Assembly (NCBI GenBank): GCA_002335345.1
Contig: DDCS01000129.1
Coordinates: 2,118 to 9,669, forward strand
Direction: 5' to 3'
DNA from: Flavobacteriaceae bacterium UBA2000
Lineage (GTDB): Bacteria > Bacteroidota > Bacteroidia > Flavobacteriales > Flavobacteriaceae
Length of the DNA stretch: 7,552 bases
Shown here: piece by piece, positions 1 through 6,055 of the stretch
How positions within the stretch are numbered: the first letter of the stretch is position 1
Layout of the letters: every line of letters starts with the position of its first letter
The notes under the pieces: model-generated
The model's input: the letters and a program-made list of their open reading frames with translations, nothing else
Told to the model about the DNA's origin: nothing
Databases searched by the model: none
Translations under genes and position numbers: made by a program

Positions 1-181
1 AATGTTATTTGAAGTGCAAATTTAATCATTCAATTAAATTACGGTTCTTACGGCTTTGGGTTTTCGATAAAGCGACAAATTACAAAGAGAATACGCCCCA
101 AATTAACCAATGCCCTAAACACACGCCGGGGGCTTTTCCCCTATTACAGACAAAATGACACCCAACCTGGTGTTAAATAAT

Positions 182-220
182 GTCAAAATGGCAAAAATTC
201 GATTTGGCCCAGACTTTGAC
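182..220 (+). promoter_or_regulatory. Possible leader hairpin upstream of clpB
   Basis: Bases 182-187 (GTCAAA) pair perfectly with 215-220 (TTTGAC). Inside this, 190-196 (GGCAAAA) pair with 203-209 (TTTGGCC) except for one A-G mismatch, around a six-base loop. The structure ends 33 bases before the chosen clpB start, so it would sit in the leader if transcription begins upstream of it. A short GC hairpin (128-131 with 138-141) lies further up without a following T tract. I found no perfect TAnnTTTG box and no CIRCE-type repeat in bases 1-253. Pairing was worked out by eye, with no energy calculation; chance is possible in AT-rich DNA. Confidence 0.25.
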
Positions 221-253
221 CACTCCATAGCGAACCCAATAAAATATGGCCCT

Positions 254-2857
254 ATGAACTTTAATCAATTCACCATCAAATCGCAAGAGGTTATCCAGCA
301 AGCGCAACAACTGGCCCAAGAATTGGGTCATCAGCAGATTGAGCCGGAGCACCTTTTTGTATCCATGCTCAAACATGACCCCGATGTTACACCCTATTTA
401 CTCAAAAAACTCAACGTGAATGTTGGGCTAATAAACGATATCGCTCAAAAACAACTGAATACGTATCCCAAGGTTAGCGCGGGAGACATTGCTGCATCAA
501 GAACCACCGCGCAGGTTTTGAATCAGGCATTAATCTTGGCAAAAAACAAAAAGGACGAGTTTGCCAGTGTCGCCCATTTGCTTTGGGCATTATTGGAAAT
601 CAAAGGAACCATCGGACAGGCTCTTAAAGACCAAGGGGTTACGCTAAAAGACTTTAAAGCAGCCATGGACACATTGAATAACGGCAAATCGTTTTCATCG
701 CAAAGCGCTGAAGAGCATTTTAACGCGCTGAATAAGTACGCAAAAAACTTAAATGAGCTCGCCCAAAACGGTACCCTTGATCCCGTCATAGGACGCGACG
801 AAGAAATACGTCGCATTCTTCAAATTCTTTCCCGCAGGACAAAAAATAATCCCATCATGGTTGGCGAGCCAGGAACGGGTAAAACCGCCATTGCTGAAGG
901 AATCGCCCACAGAATAATCTCTGGTGATGTGCCCGAGAATCTTAAAGATAAAACACTTTATGCCCTAGATATGGGCGCCTTAATCGCCGGTGCCAAGTAT
1001 AAAGGAGAATTTGAAGAGCGACTTAAAGCCGTTATCAAAGAGGTCACCAGCAGCGAGGGAAATATTGTTTTGTTTATTGACGAGATCCATACATTAGTCG
1101 GCGCCGGCGGTGGCCAAGGCGCTATGGATGCAGCCAATATTCTAAAACCTGCCTTGGCACGCGGGGAACTCAGAGCGATCGGGGCCACGACTTTGGATGA
1201 ATACCAAAAGTATTTTGAACAAGACAAGGCCTTAGAGCGCCGTTTTCAAAAAGTAAATGTGCAAGAACCAGACACAGAAAGCGCCATATCTATTTTACGG
1301 GGAATAAAAGAGAAATACGAAACGCATCACAAAGTCCGCATTAAGGACGAGGCGATCATTGCAGCCGTAAGTCTTTCTCAGCGCTATATCACCAATAGAT
1401 TCTTACCCGATAAGGCCATTGATTTAATGGATGAGGCCGCATCAAAACTGCGCATGGAAATAAATTCCAAGCCAGAAGAATTAGATGTGATGGATCGAAA
1501 AATCATGCAATTGGAAATTGAGCACGAGGCAATCAAACGAGAAAATGATGCGACGAAACTCAAAGTACTCCATACAGAACTCGCCAACCTAAAAGAAGAA
1601 CGCAATGCACTGCACGCCCGTTGGCGAAGCGAAAAGGATATTGTTGAACAAATCCAAAGCATCAAAAAAGACATTGAGGAGGCTAAGTCAAAAGCCGAGC
1701 GCGCTGAGCGTGAGGGTGATTTTGGTACGGTTGCAGAATTGCGTTATGGGACCATAAAATCCTTGAATGAAACCCTTGAACAGGCTGAATCTAAACTCAG
1801 TGAATATCAGGGAGACACTTCTTTAATTAAAGAAGAAGTCACTCAGGAGGACATCGCGGAAGTGGTGGCCAAATGGACCGGCATACCCGTGACTAAAATG
1901 ATTCAGAGCGACCGTGAGAAACTGCTTCAATTAGAAGCTGAATTGCACAAACGCGTAATAGGGCAACACGAAGCAATCCAAGCAGTCAGTGATGCCATCC
2001 GGCGCAGTCGCGCAGGATTACAAGATGCGAAAAAACCCATTGGCTCATTTCTTTTTTTAGGCACCACAGGGGTGGGAAAAACGGAGCTAGCTAAAGCCTT
2101 GGCTGAGTATTTATTTGATGACGAAAACGCGATCACACGAATTGATATGAGCGAATACCAAGAACGTCATAGTGTGAGTCGACTCGTGGGAGCGCCTCCG
2201 GGATACGTGGGTTATGACGAAGGGGGACAACTCACAGAAGCTGTGCGACGCAAGCCCTACTCTGTCGTCTTGCTGGATGAAATTGAAAAAGCCCACCCAG
2301 ATACGTTTAACGTCCTTTTGCAAGTTCTTGATGAAGGGCGACTTACAGACAATAAAGGACGACTGGCTGACTTTAAAAATAGCATCATTGTCATGACTTC
2401 AAATCTTGGGAGTGGCGTCATTGAGCAGTCTATTGAGGATCTCGGTCATAATCAAACCGCACTCGAGAAAGCCAAATTAGACATTATGGGACTCCTGAAA
2501 CAAACCGTACGTCCGGAATTTTTAAACCGTATCGACGATATCATCATGTTTGAACCCCTGACCCAAATTGATTTAGCCAGTATCGTGGAACTTCAACTTA
2601 AGTCCGTTCAAAAATTACTCAGTGCTCAAGGGATAACCTTAGATGCTACTCCAGAGGCGAAAGCCTGGTTGGCGCAACGTGGGTTTGACCCTCAGTTCGG
2701 GGCGCGCCCCGTAAAACGAGTGATTCAACGCGAGGTGCTTAATGCCTTGTCCAAATCGATACTCTCAGGCGAATTGCAGACCGATAGCATTATTTTGATT
2801 GATTGTTTTGACAATGCATTGGTGTTTCGCAACGAAAAAGATCTCGTCATTTCTTAA
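254..2857 (+). CDS. clpB: ATP-dependent chaperone ClpB (Hsp100 disaggregase)
   Basis: ClpB is a cytoplasmic hexameric AAA+ machine that works with DnaK/DnaJ/GrpE to pull polypeptides out of aggregates after heat stress. The 867-residue product is close to the usual 860-870. In order: Clp N-domain (about 1-145); first ATPase with Walker A GEPGTGKT (204-211), pore-loop KYKG (248-251), Walker B ending D276-E277 and arginine-finger region LERRF (327-331); a charged coiled-coil middle domain (about 405-525) that separates ClpB from ClpA/ClpX; second ATPase with Walker A GTTGVGKT (603-610), pore-loop GYVG (650-653), Walker B ending D675-E676 and sensor-2 GAR (816-818). The start at 254 was chosen because MNFNQFTIKSQ matches the family N-terminus; the frame is open back to an ATG at 155, but those 33 residues do not look like ClpB. 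No Shine-Dalgarno is visible, which is normal for Bacteroidota. All nucleotide-binding motifs look intact. Confidence 0.97.
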   Translation: MNFNQFTIKSQEVIQQAQQLAQELGHQQIEPEHLFVSMLKHDPDVTPYLLKKLNVNVGLINDIAQKQLNTYPKVSAGDIAASRTTAQVLNQALILAKNKKDEFASVAHLLWALLEIKGTIGQALKDQGVTLKDFKAAMDTLNNGKSFSSQSAEEHFNALNKYAKNLNELAQNGTLDPVIGRDEEIRRILQILSRRTKNNPIMVGEPGTGKTAIAEGIAHRIISGDVPENLKDKTLYALDMGALIAGAKYKGEFEERLKAVIKEVTSSEGNIVLFIDEIHTLVGAGGGQGAMDAANILKPALARGELRAIGATTLDEYQKYFEQDKALERRFQKVNVQEPDTESAISILRGIKEKYETHHKVRIKDEAIIAAVSLSQRYITNRFLPDKAIDLMDEAASKLRMEINSKPEELDVMDRKIMQLEIEHEAIKRENDATKLKVLHTELANLKEERNALHARWRSEKDIVEQIQSIKKDIEEAKSKAERAEREGDFGTVAELRYGTIKSLNETLEQAESKLSEYQGDTSLIKEEVTQEDIAEVVAKWTGIPVTKMIQSDREKLLQLEAELHKRVIGQHEAIQAVSDAIRRSRAGLQDAKKPIGSFLFLGTTGVGKTELAKALAEYLFDDENAITRIDMSEYQERHSVSRLVGAPPGYVGYDEGGQLTEAVRRKPYSVVLLDEIEKAHPDTFNVLLQVLDEGRLTDNKGRLADFKNSIIVMTSNLGSGVIEQSIEDLGHNQTALEKAKLDIMGLLKQTVRPEFLNRIDDIIMFEPLTQIDLASIVELQLKSVQKLLSAQGITLDATPEAKAWLAQRGFDPQFGARPVKRVIQREVLNALSKSILSGELQTDSIILIDCFDNALVFRNEKDLVIS

Positions 2858-2860
2858 AAG

Positions 2861-2902
2861 AAGGAGTTTGAAATGATTAGCTTTGAAAAAATTGCGTTTT
2901 GA
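2861..2902 (+). promoter_or_regulatory. Shine-Dalgarno plus nine-codon ORF leading into the thioesterase
   Basis: AAGGAG at 2861-2866 stands six bases before an ATG at 2873, which opens a nine-codon frame reading MISFEKIAF and stopping at TGA 2900-2902. That stop overlaps the TTG start of the next gene (2899-2901) as TTGA. This is the only strong Shine-Dalgarno I noticed in the window. It could be a leader peptide coupling translation to the thioesterase, or the true 5' end of the thioesterase gene cut off by a one-base deletion. One extra T in the TTTT run at 2897-2900 would join the two frames. Confidence 0.4.
2878..2885 (+). promoter_or_regulatory. Possible Bacteroidota -7 box before the thioesterase
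   Basis: TAGCTTTG matches the TAnnTTTG consensus of the Bacteroidota housekeeping sigma factor and ends 13 bases before the TTG at 2899. No TTG -33 element is seen at a suitable distance, and the box lies inside the nine-codon frame that starts at 2873. If it is a promoter, transcription would begin around 2889-2891 and exclude that short frame. It may be a chance match produced by its Ser-Phe-Glu codons. Confidence 0.25.
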
Positions 2903-3387
2903 ACACACCAGATAAAATTCTAGAAAGTCGCGCCCTCGTGCGCTTTCAAGACTGTGACCCTTTTAATCATCTCAATAATGCGGCCTACTTAAACTACTTA
3001 GTTAATGCCCGTGAAGATCAACTCGTAAAACATTACGGCATCAATATTTACGATGTAAAAAGTCTTGGCGGCAAGAGTTGGGTGGTTTCCTCAAACCAAA
3101 TTGCCTATCTGCGGCCTGCTCACCTGATGGAAGAAGTCGTCATGCAGAGCCAGCTCATAGGATATAGTGACACTGAAACCCATGTAGAACTGCGTATGTT
3201 CAATCACAATAAAAGCCATTTAAAGGCGGTCATGTGGGGAAAATATGTCCATATTGACTTAGTACAGCAAAAACGAACCACCCACAGCGAAGAATTAATG
3301 GCCCTATTTGAACAAGCACTTCATTCGGTGGATGAAGCAAATTTTGAGCAGCGTGCCGCTTTTTTAAAACAATTTAATTTTGCATGA
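2899..3387 (+). CDS. Acyl-CoA thioesterase, 4HBT-like hotdog fold
   Basis: A cytoplasmic hotdog-fold thioesterase expected to hydrolyse an acyl-CoA or acyl-ACP; the substrate cannot be read from sequence. The key evidence is the 4-hydroxybenzoyl-CoA thioesterase signature D18-C-D20-P-F-N-H24-L-N26-N27, with D20 at the usual catalytic aspartate position, followed by AYLNYLVNARED (28-39). The 162-residue length suits a single hotdog domain. The start is uncertain: no ATG is in frame near the N-terminus (the first internal Met is at residue 77), so TTG at 2899 is used; an in-frame stop lies at 2884-2886. The nine-codon frame just upstream (MISFEKIAF) would make a natural N-terminal extension if one T were missing, so this may be a frameshifted gene. 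It lies 41 bases after clpB and overlaps the next gene by four bases (ATGA), so the thioesterase and phosphatase are probably cotranscribed. Confidence 0.85.
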   Translation: MNTPDKILESRALVRFQDCDPFNHLNNAAYLNYLVNAREDQLVKHYGINIYDVKSLGGKSWVVSSNQIAYLRPAHLMEEVVMQSQLIGYSDTETHVELRMFNHNKSHLKAVMWGKYVHIDLVQQKRTTHSEELMALFEQALHSVDEANFEQRAAFLKQFNFA

Positions 3388-3941
3388 GGTCAACACGACA
3401 TACGCTTTCGATACTGCTCATAAGTGCACTTATTTTTGGTTGTCAAAATCACAGTAAAATAGAAACTGACTCATCGGTTAACCCAATTGTAGATTCTGAA
3501 ACGGCGCTCTCTGGGGTGTATTATCTCATCAGACATGCAGAAAAAGACCGTGCCAATCCAAAAGTAAAGGACCCGGAACTCATTCCTGCTGGACTTGAAC
3601 GAGCCCAAAAATGGCAGCAGTATTTTGACAGTATCCCTCTCGCGGGCATCTATAGCACCGCCTACAAGAGAACCCTTCAAACCATCATTCCAACGGCAGC
3701 CCAGAAGTCCTTAAATCCTATTATCTACGAGCCTTTGGATTTAATTAATGATGACTTTTATACGCGTTCTAGCCAAGGACATTGGCTGATCGTAGGTCAT
3801 AGCAATACGATTCCTCAATTAACCAATACCTTGATGGGTATGGACACGCTCAATGATATACCGGACTCGTTAAATAGTCGCTTATATCGCGTTGATTACC
3901 GATCGAATCCCGCTACTTTGCGCTTATTTCATATAGAATAA
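3384..3941 (+). CDS. Histidine phosphatase family lipoprotein
   Basis: Member of the histidine phosphatase (phosphoglycerate mutase-like, SixA-related) superfamily, predicted to be a lipid-anchored enzyme outside the cytoplasm. The 185-residue product starts with a basic stretch and hydrophobic core ending in a lipobox, ALIFGC, with C20 as the predicted lipidated residue. The catalytic core follows: RHAE (50-53, H51 the expected phospho-accepting histidine), the STAYKRT segment (91-97) with conserved R96, and VGHSN (137-141) with the second histidine H139. The core is compact, without the long cap insertions of acid phosphatases. The substrate is unknown. The start ATG overlaps the thioesterase stop as ATGA, which suggests translational coupling although the two products should act in different compartments. 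Confidence 0.85.
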   Translation: MRSTRHTLSILLISALIFGCQNHSKIETDSSVNPIVDSETALSGVYYLIRHAEKDRANPKVKDPELIPAGLERAQKWQQYFDSIPLAGIYSTAYKRTLQTIIPTAAQKSLNPIIYEPLDLINDDFYTRSSQGHWLIVGHSNTIPQLTNTLMGMDTLNDIPDSLNSRLYRVDYRSNPATLRLFHIE

Positions 3942-3975
3942 TGAATGTTCGATAGCAGGAAAGAAGCAATCTTCT

Positions 3976-3983
3976 TACTTTTG
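3976..3983 (+). promoter_or_regulatory. smpB promoter, Bacteroidota -7 box
   Basis: TACTTTTG is a perfect TAnnTTTG match in the 49-base gap between the phosphatase and smpB. It ends only seven bases before the smpB ATG, so transcription would start at about 3987-3989 and leave a leader of only a few bases. A clear TTG -33 element at the usual 17-23 base spacing is not visible; a TTC at 3948-3950 is the nearest and is too far away. Confidence 0.6.
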
Positions 3984-3990
3984 TCGAATC

Positions 3991-4458
3991 ATGGCCTTAT
4001 CAAAAAATATCAGCATAAAAAATAGAAAAGCGCGCTTCAATTATGAGGTGATTGATCGCTTTACGGCGGGTATTGTCCTTAAAGGCACAGAAATAAAGTC
4101 CCTGCGTTCAGGACAAGCCTCAATTGCTGAAAGCTTTTGCGAATTTAGCAACGGCGAGCTTTTTGTCATCAATATGACCATTCAAGAATACAGTCATGCC
4201 TCCCATTTCAATCATCAAGCAAAATCGGCGCGTAAATTACTGTTACAACGTCGCGAACTCAACAAACTTGAAAAGGCGGTGAAAAACACTGGCCTGACGA
4301 TTGTTCCCTTACATTTATACATCAATGATTCGGGACTTGCCAAAATGGAAATCGCCCTTTGTCGTGGTAAAAAACTCTACGACAAAAGAGAAACATTAAA
4401 AGATAGAGACAGTCAGCGTGATCTTGGGCGAATAAAGAAAACACACAATACGAGATAG
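3991..4458 (+). CDS. smpB: SsrA-binding protein SmpB
   Basis: SmpB binds tmRNA (SsrA) and delivers it to ribosomes stalled on broken messages, so the nascent chain is tagged for degradation and the ribosome is freed. The 155-residue product has the family landmarks in order: NRKARFNYE (11-19), GIVLKGTEIKSLR (27-39), the SARKLLL segment (79-85), VPLHLY (105-110), and the C-terminal GKKLYDKRET (126-135) followed by a basic tail, which in characterised SmpB proteins enters the empty mRNA channel. Length is normal and nothing is missing. No tmRNA gene is present in this window. It has its own -7 box at 3976-3983, so it may be expressed independently of the clpB-side genes. The next gene follows after 21 bases. 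Confidence 0.97.
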   Translation: MALSKNISIKNRKARFNYEVIDRFTAGIVLKGTEIKSLRSGQASIAESFCEFSNGELFVINMTIQEYSHASHFNHQAKSARKLLLQRRELNKLEKAVKNTGLTIVPLHLYINDSGLAKMEIALCRGKKLYDKRETLKDRDSQRDLGRIKKTHNTR

Positions 4459-4476
4459 TTAACTATAAAATTAACT
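4457..4476 (+). repeat. Small AT-rich inverted repeat after smpB
   Basis: AGTTAA (4457-4462) and TTAACT (4471-4476) form a six-base inverted repeat with an eight-base spacer, beginning on the last two bases of the smpB stop codon. The stem has one G-C pair and no following T tract, so it is a poor terminator. It is the only structure in the 21-base gap before the DUF5362 gene and may be chance. Confidence 0.25.
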
Positions 4477-4479
4477 CAA

Positions 4480-4941
4480 ATGACGGAACATAACGAACCT
4501 CAGCACACAGATAGCGTTAGCGGCCAATCGCTCATCATGACCAAAGACACTTTAGCCTCGCTTGATCGCATGATTTATTGGGCAAAATTCTTGAGTATTT
4601 TAGGATTCATTGGCGTGGCCTTTATGCTCATCGGTGCCTTGTCTATAGCCTTTGTCGGGAATAGCATAATGGGGGCTGAAGTGGCTGGATTATCTGTGAT
4701 TTATTTCGTTTTTGCCGCAATTTATTTTATGCCCATGTATTACCTTTTTAAATTCGCAACACACGCCAGGCAGGGGCTCACCCTTAGAAATCAGCACGAA
4801 ACAGATCAAGGCTTGATCTACCTGGCCGCTCATTACAAATTTATTGGGATCATGGCTATTGTTTTGTTGTCGCTTTATGTCCTTATCTTTATTGGGGTTT
4901 TTGCAGCAGGAATTGGTCTTGCCTCTGGAGCCGGACTTTAA
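4480..4941 (+). CDS. DUF5362 family inner-membrane protein
   Basis: A 153-residue integral membrane protein of unknown function that resembles the DUF5362 family common in Bacteroidota. The polar N-terminus (about 1-33) is followed by three hydrophobic segments at about 35-59, 66-91 and 119-148. The family-like lead-in LDRMIYWAKFLSILGF (28-43) precedes the first helix, and a polar loop (about 92-118, with THARQGLTLRNQHETDQG) carries most of the charge between helices two and three. There is no signal peptide and no catalytic motif I can recognise. It starts 21 bases after smpB and ends 10 bases before the DUF1028 gene, so it is probably in the smpB transcript. Family assignment is from memory of the pattern. 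Confidence 0.7.
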   Translation: MTEHNEPQHTDSVSGQSLIMTKDTLASLDRMIYWAKFLSILGFIGVAFMLIGALSIAFVGNSIMGAEVAGLSVIYFVFAAIYFMPMYYLFKFATHARQGLTLRNQHETDQGLIYLAAHYKFIGIMAIVLLSLYVLIFIGVFAAGIGLASGAGL

Positions 4942-4951
4942 TATACCGTAT

Positions 4952-5941
4952 ATGAAAAGATTATTATTCAGTATTTTTTGCGCCTTAAGTCTTGGTGTTC
5001 ACGCGCAGGATACATTTTCCATTATTGCTTTGGACCCTGAGACTGGCGACATTGGTTCTGCTGGAGCGTCTTGTATTAACCTCAACAACAGCAATTGGGA
5101 TCAGTGGATTACGGACATCATTCCTGGGCGCGGCGGTGTAAACTCACAGGCCTATGTCTGTATTCCCAATGTCAATTTAGAAAATGCGATGGATCGCATG
5201 GCTACAGGAGACAGTCCTCAAGAGATTATCGATTGGCTTATGCTCAATGACGCTTGCGGCTCACAAAACTTCAATCCAGAATATCGCCAGTATGGTATTG
5301 TTGATTTTGATTTAGCTGGCGAGGCCAGAAGCGCTGGATTTACGGGAAGTCTCACCGATGATTACAAAGAAGACCGTCAGGGTCTGACCTATAGTATCCA
5401 AGGGAATATACTGCTGGATCAAAGTGTCATTGATCAAATGGAATTTAATTTTCTAAACACTACCGGAACTCTTGCCGATCGACTTATGGCGGCGCTTCAA
5501 GGGGCAAATTTCCCTGGCGCAGATAATCGCTGTTTGAGCAGTGGTACCTCGTCAAGGGCCGCTTATATGGTCGTATATCATGCCGATGACACTCCAGGAG
5601 AACCGTATTTACGACTCGTGGTCCCAGCACAAAGTCCAGGGATAGAACCTATTGATTTATTGCAAGGACTTTACGATGACTTTACCACTTTAGGCGCTGA
5701 GGATCAAAACATTTTAGACCAGATAAAACTTTGGCCAAACCCCGCTGCCAATCGCATTAATTTAACCCTTCCCGGGCAAGTCATTCTTCAGGATGTAGTG
5801 GTGCGTAATGTTCTAGGGCAAAGACAATTAATACAACGTTCAGAAAACAGTTTGGAGGTCGGGGATTTATCTCCTGGATTATATTTAATCAAAGTTTATA
5901 CCTCAACTGGAGCGCAAGTGTTGCGTTTTGTAAAGTCTTGA
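4952..5941 (+). CDS. Secreted DUF1028 protein with T9SS C-terminal sorting domain
   Basis: A 329-residue exported protein. Residues 1-18 form a Sec signal peptide with likely cleavage after GVHA. The body (about 21-245) matches DUF1028, a family placed among Ntn-hydrolase folds: TFSIIALDPETGDIGSAGAS (21-40), PGRGGVNSQAY (58-68), GDSPQEIIDWLM (86-97), QYGIVD (113-118) and LADRLMAALQGANFPGADNR (174-193). T21 begins the conserved strand where an Ntn nucleophile might sit; this is inference. The mature part has four cysteines (41, 70, 102, 194), which fits disulfide bonding outside the cytoplasm. The last 70 or so residues, from WPNP (261-264) through LSPGLYLIKVYTSTG to FVKS, are a type A T9SS sorting domain, so the protein should be carried across the outer membrane and anchored or released. 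Enzyme activity and substrate are unknown. The start at 4952 is chosen for the signal peptide; the frame is open from 4844, but that part overlaps the DUF5362 gene. Confidence 0.9.
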   Translation: MKRLLFSIFCALSLGVHAQDTFSIIALDPETGDIGSAGASCINLNNSNWDQWITDIIPGRGGVNSQAYVCIPNVNLENAMDRMATGDSPQEIIDWLMLNDACGSQNFNPEYRQYGIVDFDLAGEARSAGFTGSLTDDYKEDRQGLTYSIQGNILLDQSVIDQMEFNFLNTTGTLADRLMAALQGANFPGADNRCLSSGTSSRAAYMVVYHADDTPGEPYLRLVVPAQSPGIEPIDLLQGLYDDFTTLGAEDQNILDQIKLWPNPAANRINLTLPGQVILQDVVVRNVLGQRQLIQRSENSLEVGDLSPGLYLIKVYTSTGAQVLRFVKS

Positions 5942-5971
5942 TAATTAAGGGAGTGTATAAAGGAGTATCCA

Positions 5972-6055
5972 TCGCCCCGTATGGGAGATTTTAGAACATT
6001 TATTGTTCCGCCGTTAAACTTTACCCCACTAATCCTCAGATCCCATACGAGCCGA
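5972..6055. repeat. Imperfect inverted repeat at the convergent gene junction
   Basis: Bases 5972-5986 and 6041-6055 are complementary at 13 of 15 positions, with a perfect nine-base core (CGTATGGGA at 5978-5986 and TCCCATACG at 6041-6049). The 54-base space between holds a second hairpin, GAACA (5994-5998) with TGTTC (6004-6008). The right arm lies inside the acyltransferase gene (codons for S266-G270). On the minus-strand RNA one mismatch becomes a G-U pair. A role at the 3' ends of both transcripts is possible, but there is no clean T tract, so I do not call it an intrinsic terminator. Confidence 0.4.

Noticed and set aside
1..29. Minus-strand frame from an ATG at 29 running off the left edge (MIKFALQIT)
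   Set aside because: Only nine codons are visible, with no perfect TAnnTTTG box or other support. A divergent gene here is possible but cannot be called.
39..53. Direct repeat TTACGG at 39-44 and 48-53
   Set aside because: Two copies of six bases are too little to claim an operator without comparative data.
128..141. GC hairpin GGGG/CCCC as a terminator of an upstream gene
   Set aside because: The stem is four pairs long and no T tract follows it.
155..253. Upstream extension of clpB to the ATG at 155 (33 more residues)
   Set aside because: The extra residues do not resemble a ClpB N-terminus, while MNFNQFTIKSQ at 254 does, and the region overlaps the possible leader hairpin.
523..2323. 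Several minus-strand open frames of 67-97 codons inside clpB
   Set aside because: They are antisense shadows of a well-conserved gene, with no recognisable domains and low-complexity Ser/Leu-rich products.
4864..4891. TTG-N17-TATCTTTA as a promoter for the DUF1028 gene
   Set aside because: The -7 box has one mismatch at the important final G and lies inside a hydrophobic coding segment rich in T, where such matches arise easily.
4844..4951. Upstream extension of the DUF1028 gene (36 more residues)
   Set aside because: It overlaps the DUF5362 coding region in another frame and would bury the clear signal peptide that starts at 4952.
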